Positions 1 to 5,625 of a stretch of DNA of 6,798 nucleotides are shown here, piece by piece. Position 1 is the first letter of the stretch; every line of letters starts with the position of its first letter. The stretch covers positions 1 to 6,798 of the forward strand of contig JAQYVQ010000046.1 in NCBI GenBank assembly GCA_030145435.1, in the 5' to 3' direction. The position numbers and the translations under genes were made by a program. The DNA comes from Syntrophobacteria bacterium. Its GTDB lineage: Bacteria; Desulfobacterota; DSWW01. A model generated the notes under the pieces. That model saw nothing but the letters and a program-made list of their open reading frames with translations. It ran no database searches and was not told where the DNA came from.

Positions 1-27
1 GGGGCGGTGAACTTCACCGCCCCTTTT
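1..27 (-). terminator. Hairpin, probable intrinsic terminator of the gene cluster
   Basis: Positions 1-10 (GGGGCGGTGA) pair perfectly with 14-23 (TCACCGCCCC), giving a 10-bp GC-rich stem with a 3-nt loop, 15 nt past the stop codon of the aminotransferase gene. Read on the minus strand the stem is preceded by an A-run (24-27). The matching U-run for minus-strand transcripts would lie left of base 1 and cannot be seen. On the plus strand the stem is followed by TTTT, so it could also work for a convergent gene outside the window. That it ends this transcript is inferred from position and shape. Confidence 0.7.
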
Positions 28-38
28 CGGCTCCGCCT

Positions 39-1337
39 CTAGAATTGGTCGCCGTACTTCTTCTTTACGGCCTTGAAGGCGTCTTCGGCGATGTCCCAGG
101 TCCGCTGGGCATCCTCGTCGTTGTGGGCAGCGGAGATGAAGTTGTTGTGGTAATCGAGGATGTAGGCGCCGCGCTGTACACACTCCGAAATCCAGTCCGC
201 ATGGAGCCCCTTGTGGATTGCGGCCGGCCCCTCGGTGAAGATCGGCGCGTCCTGATTCGTGATGCGCAGGAACGGCATCGAGGGAAGCCCTGAGACCTTC
301 AGGTCGTACCCGTAGTCCTTGGCAAGCCCCACGAGCCCGTCCGTGATCTTCTTGCCGATCTCGAGCATGATCTTCGGCGCGTTGATCTTCTTCATCTCCC
401 TGAGCGTCGCAAGTGCGGCGGCCATGGGGGCTGCGTTGAAGAACTGGGTGCCCGTAAAGAAGACGTTCGTGATCGTCTCCCTGAGGGCGTCGGTCCCGAC
501 GAGGGCCGAGATCGGATAGCCGTTTCCAAGGGCCTTTCCGAAGCAGACGAGGTCGGGCTTGAAACCGAAGTACTCATGCGACCCTGTAAGATCGGCCCGG
601 AAGCCGGCCCGCACGTCGTCCACGATCAGAACGATGCCCTTCTTTTTGCAGAGGGCCTCGATCTTCTGCCAGAATCCCTCGGCAGGCATCTCGTTGTCCA
701 TGACGATCGGGTGGTGATACGGTGAGGAGATGATACAGGCGATCTCCCCGTCGTTCTCTTCCACCGCCCTCTCCACCTGCGCATAGTCGTTCCAGGTGAG
801 CTGGATGACGTGCTGTGTGTCCTCCTCGATCGTGCCCGGACTGCCGGCGGCCTGCATCCACGGGGTGGACCCGTGATAGAAGCCTTCGAAGACGATGACC
901 TTTTTCCGGCCCGTCGCCGCCCTCGCCACCATCACGGACAGGTTGGTCGGGTCGGCACCGTTCTTGGCAAAGAAGGCCCAGTCGGCGATGGACACCATGT
1001 CCACCAGCTCCTCGGCCAAATCGATCATCACCGGAGCAGAGAGCGAGACCGTGTTGCCCTTCACATACTGCTCCCTGGCGGCTTCTTCCACGGCCGGGTG
1101 GTTGTAGCCGAGGATCATCGGGCCGTAGGCGCAAACGTAGTCGATGTGCTCGTTCCCATCCACGTCCCAGAACCGAGACCCCTCGGACTTGGAGAAGTAC
1201 ACCGGATTTCCAGGGGCAGTAGCGGCAACGCTGTAGTGGCCGTACACGCCCCCCTCCGGGCAGAACATAGTACCCGGGATGACTTTTTTCGCCCGATCGA
1301 GCAATTCCCGTGATTTTGCCTGGTCAAAGATCTTCAT
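39..1337 (-). CDS. Class III PLP-dependent aminotransferase (glutamate-1-semialdehyde aminomutase-like)
   Basis: A 432-residue fold-type-I PLP enzyme, close to the usual length of glutamate-1-semialdehyde 2,1-aminomutases (GSAM) and related class III aminotransferases. Visible landmarks in order: NGADPTN at 126-132 in the phosphate-binding position (most relatives have S-G-S/T-E-A), FYHG at 153-156, DDVRAGFR at 240-247 with Asp240 as the likely partner of the PLP ring nitrogen, and FGKALGNG with Lys268 as the Schiff-base lysine. The ATG start has a GGGGG Shine-Dalgarno about 7 nt upstream. No other heme-synthesis gene is nearby, and the catabolic neighbours (two SDRs, a transporter, a GcvPB-like protein) argue against a role in tetrapyrrole synthesis. 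Transamination or amino-group migration on a small amino acid or amine is more likely; the substrate is unknown. It is the last gene of the cluster and has a candidate promoter of its own. Family is firm, substrate is not. Confidence 0.9.
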   Translation of the reverse strand: MKIFDQAKSRELLDRAKKVIPGTMFCPEGGVYGHYSVAATAPGNPVYFSKSEGSRFWDVDGNEHIDYVCAYGPMILGYNHPAVEEAAREQYVKGNTVSLSAPVMIDLAEELVDMVSIADWAFFAKNGADPTNLSVMVARAATGRKKVIVFEGFYHGSTPWMQAAGSPGTIEEDTQHVIQLTWNDYAQVERAVEENDGEIACIISSPYHHPIVMDNEMPAEGFWQKIEALCKKKGIVLIVDDVRAGFRADLTGSHEYFGFKPDLVCFGKALGNGYPISALVGTDALRETITNVFFTGTQFFNAAPMAAALATLREMKKINAPKIMLEIGKKITDGLVGLAKDYGYDLKVSGLPSMPFLRITNQDAPIFTEGPAAIHKGLHADWISECVQRGAYILDYHNNFISAAHNDEDAQRTWDIAEDAFKAVKKKYGDQF

Positions 1338-1344
1338 TTTGGTA

Positions 1345-1349
1345 CCCCC
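1345..1349 (-). promoter_or_regulatory. Ribosome binding site of the aminotransferase gene
   Basis: On the minus strand GGGGG stands 7 nt before the ATG at 1337. It is a purine-rich but non-canonical Shine-Dalgarno, weaker than the AGGAGG in front of the upstream SDR gene. It supports the chosen start. Confidence 0.5.
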
Positions 1350-1376
1350 AGCGCTCGTTTCGCGTCAATCCAAATG

Positions 1377-1388
1377 GTGGCCGGCCAC
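1377..1388. promoter_or_regulatory. 12-bp perfect palindrome in the aminotransferase leader, possible operator
   Basis: GTGGCCGGCCAC is a perfect inverted repeat with no spacer, 39 nt before the aminotransferase start and about 25-35 nt downstream of the transcription start predicted from the promoter at 1420-1449. The position would suit a repressor site. The high GC content makes a chance palindrome possible, and no regulator gene is visible in the window. Confidence 0.3.
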
Positions 1389-1419
1389 GTCATCAAGCAT
1401 TCTATTGCCCAAAAAATTT

Positions 1420-1449
1420 ATCGTATAGGAAGAGAGAATCGGGTGTCAA
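1420..1449 (-). promoter_or_regulatory. Candidate sigma70-type promoter for the aminotransferase gene
   Basis: On the minus strand a perfect TTGACA (1449-1444) is followed after 16 nt by TATACG (1427-1422) or after 18 nt by TACGAT (1425-1420). Each matches TATAAT at four of six places. An AT-rich stretch (1411-1420) follows, unlike the GC-rich surroundings. Transcription would begin near 1412-1414, giving a leader of about 75 nt before the ATG at 1337. The promoter lies wholly between two genes, directly after the upstream SDR gene. Confidence 0.55.
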
Positions 1450-1464
1450 GGAGCCCGGGGCCCC
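1450..1464 (-). other. Small hairpin directly after the SDR stop codon
   Basis: On the minus strand GGGGCC (1464-1459) can pair with GGCTCC (1455-1450) across a 3-nt loop, a 6-bp stem with one G-U pair starting one base after the TAG stop. Only two T residues follow, so it is not a convincing intrinsic terminator. It abuts the TTGACA of the next promoter. It may stabilise the 3' end of the upstream message or be chance in GC-rich DNA. Confidence 0.25.
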
Positions 1465-1465
1465 T

Positions 1466-2260
1466 CTATTCCATTAACGAAAGAGCGGATTCCGGCAGCG
1501 TGCTTCCACCGTCGATCACGAAGGGCTGTCCGGTGATGTAGCTCGCCCTGTCAGAGGCCAGGAAAGCCGCCAGTTCGCCGATGTCCTCGGGGGTGCCCAT
1601 CTTCTTCATCGGGATTCCGGATGCCATGGCGTCGATGATCGCTTGTGGGTCGTCCGGCATGATCTCCGCGACCGCTTTCCGAACCATGGGGGTGTCGATC
1701 ATGCCGGGGCAGATCGCGTTCACGTTGATGTTGTTTCTCACGACCTCCATGGCCAGCGCCTTGGTGAAGCCCCAGAGCGCTGCCTTGGTGATGGCGTATG
1801 CCGTTTCCCCCGTGTCCGCCACGATAGGGCCGGTCACCGAAGAGATGTTCACGATCTTGCCGTAGTTCTTCTCCACCATGAAGGGCAGGACGGCCTTCGT
1901 GCAGTTCCAGGCGCCGTTGATGTTGACGTCGAAGTGCAGGTCGCGGATCTCGTCGGTCATCTCCAGGAAGGGGATCAACTTGGCGATGCCCGCGTTGTTC
2001 ACCAGGATGTCGATTTTTCCCTGTTGCTTGGCCAGATCATCGACAGCCTCCTTGACGGCGCCGAAGTCGGTCACATCCACCTTGTAAGCCGACACGCGAA
2101 GGCCTTGACCTTCAAACGCCTTGGCCGCCTCGAAGACCTCGTCGCTGACGTCCAGCATGCCCACGTGGGCGCCTTCACGGCCGAATACCTTGGCGATGCC
2201 CCAACCGTTGCCCATGGCCGCCCCGGAAACGACGGCTACCTTCTTGTCCAGGATTCCCAT
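1466..2260 (-). CDS. Short-chain dehydrogenase/reductase, classical type, likely NAD(H)-dependent
   Basis: A 264-residue classical SDR of normal length, expected to oxidise or reduce an alcohol/ketone pair in the cytoplasm. The N-terminal Rossmann motif reads S-G-A-A-M-G-N-G (12-19), a variant of TGxxxGxG. Asp37 closes the second beta strand (MLDVSD), the usual sign of NAD rather than NADP. NNAG lies at 88-91, and the catalytic tetrad is probably Asn113, Ser141, Tyr155 and Lys159 (YAITK). PGMIDTPM (185-192) and a C-terminal ITGQPFVIDGG (242-252) are typical of FabG-like and glucose/hydroxy-acid dehydrogenase-like SDRs. The ATG has an excellent AGGAGG 7 nt upstream. It follows the transporter gene after 107 nt that contain a hairpin. 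The substrate cannot be assigned; given the neighbours, a hydroxy-carboxylate or its CoA ester is plausible. Confidence 0.92.
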   Translation of the reverse strand: MGILDKKVAVVSGAAMGNGWGIAKVFGREGAHVGMLDVSDEVFEAAKAFEGQGLRVSAYKVDVTDFGAVKEAVDDLAKQQGKIDILVNNAGIAKLIPFLEMTDEIRDLHFDVNINGAWNCTKAVLPFMVEKNYGKIVNISSVTGPIVADTGETAYAITKAALWGFTKALAMEVVRNNINVNAICPGMIDTPMVRKAVAEIMPDDPQAIIDAMASGIPMKKMGTPEDIGELAAFLASDRASYITGQPFVIDGGSTLPESALSLME

Positions 2261-2267
2261 CTCTTTT

Positions 2268-2273
2268 CCTCCT
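2268..2273 (-). promoter_or_regulatory. Strong Shine-Dalgarno of the NAD-type SDR gene
   Basis: A perfect AGGAGG (2273-2268 on the minus strand) with a 7-nt spacer to the ATG at 2260. It is the best ribosome binding site in the window, and it fixes the start. Confidence 0.85.
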
Positions 2274-2331
2274 TGATTCGTGATTATCCTAAGATTACAT
2301 TCTCAACACCCCCCGAACGGCTGCATTCTAC

Positions 2332-2362
2332 GGCCCCCTGCACCACCCATTGGGCAGGGGCC
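2332..2362 (-). other. GC-rich hairpin between transporter and SDR genes
   Basis: GGCCCCCTGC (2332-2341) pairs with GCAGGGGCC (2354-2362): nine pairs with one bulged base and a 12-nt loop. It begins 5 nt after the transporter stop codon in the direction of transcription. No T-run follows on the minus strand, so it is not a standard Rho-independent terminator. It may protect the 3' end of the upstream message or partly block read-through, tuning expression of the membrane protein against the downstream SDR. The structure is visible; the role is inferred. Confidence 0.45.
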
Positions 2363-2367
2363 TCCCG

Positions 2368-3636
2368 TCAGCCGTCAGTCGATGCAAGTTTCGTCCCTGT
2401 CCCCTCGGGGGGCTTCAACAGCGCGTTGGCGACCATGCCGATCAGTGCCAGGACCACGCAGATCGTGAAGGCAGCGTGATAGCTGCCCGCAGTGTCATAG
2501 ATGTACCCGCCTGCGACCGGCCCGAGCATGAACCCCACCGAACTGATTCCGTAGGCCACACCTGTGATGGTCCCGAGGGCCTTCAAACCGAACAGTTCCG
2601 CCATGAGAGGGGACTGGAGGACTTCTATGGTTCCGTAAGAGAAACCGATTACGGCAGCATACAGGTAGATCATCCACGGTTCACAGCCCAGCAGGAGCGA
2701 CGAAAACCCGACCGCCATGAGGGCAAAGGATATAACCAGAACGGGCCTCAGCCCAATCCGGTCTGCGAGACGGCCGAACCCCAGTCTTCCCAGGATGCCC
2801 ATCGCCCCGATAATCGCCAGAAGCTTTGCAGCGGCCGCCCCTGACATCCCGCACCCGATCGCATGGATCACGCTGTGCACGCTCATGGTGGTCAGACAAT
2901 AGGCCCAGCAGAAATACATCAGGCAGAAAACCCAGAACTGCCAGGTAGCCAATGCCTGCGGAGCTGAGAAGCCTTCCTGTTCTTGCGCCGCGTTGTCCTC
3001 CTCCTGGTTCTCTTCCCCACCATACGGCGAAAGCCCCATCTGACTCGGGTCGAGCCTAAGAAACTGGGCGCAAGCGATCACGATCCCGCCGCTGATCAGG
3101 CTTAGGATCAAATAGGAGTTCCTCCAGGAGGAAACAGAGATGAGCCAGTTTGCCAGCAGTGGCAGGGTCAATTGCCCCACACCGATCCCCGAGGTAATGA
3201 CGCCCATCATCAACGCCCGTCTCTTCACGAACCACCTTGGGGCAACAGATATCAGCGGAATCCAGTACAGGGCCATACCCACGGCCCACAACACCCCGCA
3301 GAACAGATACAAATGCCACAGGCTGCTGCACAGGGACATGAGGAAAATACTCCCGCCCAGGAAGGCTCCGCACGCGGAAAGGACCAGCCTGGGACCAAAC
3401 CGGTCGAGCAGTCTACCGGCAAGGGCCGCCAGGGGCAGCTGCATGATTCCAGCCAGGGAGAAGGCCCCTGCGGTCATGGTTCTGGTCCATCCGAATTCCT
3501 TCAACAGGGGCTCGAAGAATACGCCAAAGCTGTACATGGTTCCTTCGGCGATGACGACAATAAGGAACGAACACAGAACGATTACATAGCCATAGAAGAA
3601 TCGCTTGGGTTGTCGAGTTTCGCCCGTATGGGTCAC
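2368..3636 (-). CDS. MFS transporter, resembling the OFA (oxalate/formate antiporter) branch
   Basis: A 422-residue inner-membrane carrier of standard MFS size with about twelve hydrophobic segments, roughly at 13-33, 53-73, 85-103, 107-128, 142-163, 172-192, 234-258, 267-287, 297-317, 321-342, 354-376 and 386-407. The MFS signature G-x-L-x-D-R-x-G-x-R appears twice, GRLLDRFGPR at 74-83 and GRLADRIGLR at 288-297, once per six-helix half. The central cytoplasmic loop (about 195-229) is acidic and rich in Glu and Gln. The opening FFYGYVIVL and the EGTMYSFGVFF segment resemble OFA/monocarboxylate carriers, so import or exchange of a small carboxylate is the best guess. The start is GTG, with GGGAG 6 nt upstream; the next in-frame Met (34) would remove the first helix. 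It follows the SDR gene after 28 nt and is surely co-transcribed with it. The substrate is unknown. Confidence 0.9.
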   Translation of the reverse strand: MTHTGETRQPKRFFYGYVIVLCSFLIVVIAEGTMYSFGVFFEPLLKEFGWTRTMTAGAFSLAGIMQLPLAALAGRLLDRFGPRLVLSACGAFLGGSIFLMSLCSSLWHLYLFCGVLWAVGMALYWIPLISVAPRWFVKRRALMMGVITSGIGVGQLTLPLLANWLISVSSWRNSYLILSLISGGIVIACAQFLRLDPSQMGLSPYGGEENQEEDNAAQEQEGFSAPQALATWQFWVFCLMYFCWAYCLTTMSVHSVIHAIGCGMSGAAAAKLLAIIGAMGILGRLGFGRLADRIGLRPVLVISFALMAVGFSSLLLGCEPWMIYLYAAVIGFSYGTIEVLQSPLMAELFGLKALGTITGVAYGISSVGFMLGPVAGGYIYDTAGSYHAAFTICVVLALIGMVANALLKPPEGTGTKLASTDG

Positions 3637-3664
3637 ACCCTGCTCCCTTCCTCCAATATGCGGG

Positions 3665-4477
3665 CTATTTGTACAGCGATTCCATCATCTTCTCGAGATG
3701 GCTGTTCGACATGAAGCGCATCAGGAAAAGGAGCACCTTGTACTTGGGCTCGATGAAGTACTTGGGCTTGAGCGTCTTTGCATCCACCAGCTTGCAGACC
3801 AATTCGCCGATCACATCGGGCCCCTGGGAGCCCAGCTCGCTCTCCTTCATGATGTCCACGCTCTTCATAGACTCCTGATAGTAAGCGGAAGCGGGCGTCA
3901 TTGCGGCCGCACGCACGCGGTTTGCTGTGAAGTCGGTCTTCATGTCGCCCGGGTTGATGCTGGTCGCCTGTATCCCGAAGGGCTTGCCTTCGAACCGGAG
4001 CGTCTCGACCAGGCCGTCCACCGCCTTCTTGCTCATGCTGTAGAAGCCCTGATAAGGGATTCCCGGCACCTGGGCGGCCAGGGAGCTGATCGTGATGATC
4101 TTGCCGCCCCCCTGTTCCCGCATGAGGGGCATGACCTGGCGGATCATCCGGTGGGTCCCAAAGAAGTTCACCTCGAACTGGAGCTTTGCCTCCTCCACCG
4201 TGGAGTCTTCCACACTCCCCTCGAAGGCGAAGCCTGCACAATTGACCAGGACATCGACCCGCTTCGCTTCCTCTTTGACCTGTGCAAAGAAGGTCTCCAC
4301 GGATGCCTGGTCCGTGATGTTGCAGGGAAGGAGCGTGTACGGAAGGTTCTTCCATTCCGGGTCCATGTCGATTCCGTAGACGGTGCCGTAGACCTTGTGC
4401 CCGCGGGCACTCAGCTTCTCCACACATGCCTTGCCCATCCCGGATGTGGCTCCCGTTACAGCGATGACCTTGCTCAT
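3665..4477 (-). CDS. Short-chain dehydrogenase/reductase, classical type with long C-terminus
   Basis: A 270-residue SDR, only remotely similar by eye to the other SDR in this cluster. TGATSGMG at 8-15 is the dinucleotide-binding loop, NCAG at 79-82 replaces the usual NNAG, and the probable catalytic residues are Asn104, Ser132, Tyr146 and Lys150 (YSMSK). NPGDMKTDF at 175-183 is the nucleotide-closing loop. The second beta strand ends VYGTVYG with no acidic residue, so NAD preference is not indicated, but the basic residue typical of NADP enzymes is missing too. The C-terminal 60 residues are basic and partly hydrophobic (LLFLMRFM at 249-256), as in retinol dehydrogenase- or acyl-dihydroxyacetone-phosphate reductase-like SDRs, and could favour membrane contact or a lipophilic substrate. 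The ATG has a GAGGAG 6 nt upstream that overlaps the stop of the preceding gene. Family is firm; the reaction is unknown. Confidence 0.92.
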   Translation of the reverse strand: MSKVIAVTGATSGMGKACVEKLSARGHKVYGTVYGIDMDPEWKNLPYTLLPCNITDQASVETFFAQVKEEAKRVDVLVNCAGFAFEGSVEDSTVEEAKLQFEVNFFGTHRMIRQVMPLMREQGGGKIITISSLAAQVPGIPYQGFYSMSKKAVDGLVETLRFEGKPFGIQATSINPGDMKTDFTANRVRAAAMTPASAYYQESMKSVDIMKESELGSQGPDVIGELVCKLVDAKTLKPKYFIEPKYKVLLFLMRFMSNSHLEKMMESLYK

Positions 4478-4483
4478 GTTCTT

Positions 4484-4490
4484 CTCCTCA
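4484..4490 (-). promoter_or_regulatory. Shine-Dalgarno overlapping the upstream stop codon
   Basis: On the minus strand TGAGGAG combines the TGA stop of the kinase-family gene (4490-4488) with the GAGGAG Shine-Dalgarno (4489-4484) of the SDR gene, 6 nt before its ATG at 4477. Ribosomes finishing the kinase gene stop on the next initiation site, which favours translational coupling and equal expression. Confidence 0.75.
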
Positions 4491-5606
4491 GTTTGAAACC
4501 TTGTACACCAGTTTCTCTTTGACCCCTGTGGTTACGTTGACATAGCCGGAGAGCATCTCGTTGACCGTCTCGTTCCCCGTGTCCACGAGCATGGGTTCCC
4601 CGTTCAGAGCGAACAGCTTGGCCCGGGTCGCGATCACGATGATGTTGTCCCTTCCGACTCGTTCGATGACCCGGTCGCTGATCTGCTGATTTCCCCTGCC
4701 AAAGAGGTAGCCCTGGCCTCCGATGATGGTCACCACGATCCGGGCCTGCCTGCCTTCGATGATCTCCAGAAGCTCTCCCTCGTTCACATCGCTTGCCACG
4801 ATCGACTTGTTCAGGACCACATCCACGCCCAACAGGGTGTTCGGCAGATCAAGAACCCGCATGACCTCCCGGGTGGTCGTGCCTGGACCAACGATGTAGG
4901 TCCAATCAGGCTCCATGTTGCTGATCACATCCAGCGCAATGGCCCGCACGACCGTGTCCTCCTGACCGACCGCTCCCGCCTTGACGGACTGCACCAGCCT
5001 CCGCTCGAAAGGGATCTGGAGATAGCCGTACAGCCTGGCGCTCACCCTCTGGTCCCGGAAGGCGTCCTCGTCGATGTCCATGACCTCGGCCTCCCGGGTT
5101 CCGACCGCCTTTCCCTGAAGGAAGAGCTTTGCAAGCTCGCCCGCGTTTCGCGGGGTGGTCCCGAACACCGCCGAATGCATCTTCACCCCGGCCGGAATCC
5201 CGAGTACAGGCACCCGGTCGCCCACCGCGTTGTAAATGTTTCGTGCCGTACCGTCACCGCCCACGAAGAGAAGTAGTTCCGCGCCTGCCGCTCGAATCTC
5301 GCGTGCGGCCCGTTCGGTATCTTCCGCAGTGGTATCCCCCGGTGTGATGGAGCCGATGACGGTGTGGTCGAACCCGGACGGCGCAAGCTCGCTTTCGCCC
5401 ATTGCCCCCGGGCAGGTGAGAAAAAGAAGGGCGTCCTCGAGGCCGGCCAGCCTCTCCAGCGCCCGGATCGCCCTGCGTGGGGACTCCGGCGTGGCGCCGA
5501 TAAGGATCGCCTTCTTCAGGATTTCAGCGCCGTCGGTCCCCTTGAGGCCGACCTTGCCCCCCATCCCGGCAATCGGGTTTACGATGAGCCCTACTTTTCG
5601 CTTCAT
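4488..5606 (-). CDS. ATP-NAD kinase-family protein (COG3199 / AcoX-like)
   Basis: A 372-residue soluble protein of the NAD kinase/diacylglycerol kinase fold. The N-terminus (VGLIVNPIAGMGG, 5-17) and the GGDGTARN motif (116-123) are the nucleotide-phosphate-binding hallmarks, with Asp118 the likely catalytic or metal-linked residue. GIPAGVKMHSAVF at 136-148 and GRGNQQIS at 303-310 are typical of the COG3199 group rather than of housekeeping NAD kinase (COG0061), which is shorter and lacks this long C-terminal part. Members of this group, including AcoX of acetoin operons, often sit in catabolic clusters; to my knowledge their reaction is poorly established, and NAD phosphorylation is a family-based expectation. 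The start is odd: the 19 nt before the ATG contain no Shine-Dalgarno (they read CCTTCC-like), and the only upstream in-frame alternative is a rare ATT, so translation probably depends on the preceding gene. Confidence 0.88.
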   Translation of the reverse strand: MKRKVGLIVNPIAGMGGKVGLKGTDGAEILKKAILIGATPESPRRAIRALERLAGLEDALLFLTCPGAMGESELAPSGFDHTVIGSITPGDTTAEDTERAAREIRAAGAELLLFVGGDGTARNIYNAVGDRVPVLGIPAGVKMHSAVFGTTPRNAGELAKLFLQGKAVGTREAEVMDIDEDAFRDQRVSARLYGYLQIPFERRLVQSVKAGAVGQEDTVVRAIALDVISNMEPDWTYIVGPGTTTREVMRVLDLPNTLLGVDVVLNKSIVASDVNEGELLEIIEGRQARIVVTIIGGQGYLFGRGNQQISDRVIERVGRDNIIVIATRAKLFALNGEPMLVDTGNETVNEMLSGYVNVTTGVKEKLVYKVSN

Positions 5607-5625
5607 AATAGAGGAAGGTTGCGCC

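Noticed and set aside
1339..1367. Second promoter-like pair TTGACG and TACCAA just before the aminotransferase start
   Set aside because: The -10 match is poor and would place the transcript start inside the coding region, removing the start codon.
1397..2330. The octamer GCATTCTA occurs in both intergenic gaps (1397-1404 and 2323-2330)
   Set aside because: Eight bases shared by two short gaps may well be chance; flanks differ and the positions relative to the genes and promoter elements are not the same.
1643..2479. Plus-strand open frame of 278 codons opposite the NAD-type SDR
   Set aside because: It is a mirror of a GC-rich coding gene; composition is His/Asp/Val/Gly-rich with no domain, and it crosses the intergenic gap without any gene-like signal.
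3605..4522. Plus-strand open frame of 305 codons opposite the SDR and the end of the kinase gene
   Set aside because: It lies antisense to genes with clear family motifs, is rich in His, Arg and Leu as expected of a GC-rich shadow frame, and shows no recognisable domain.
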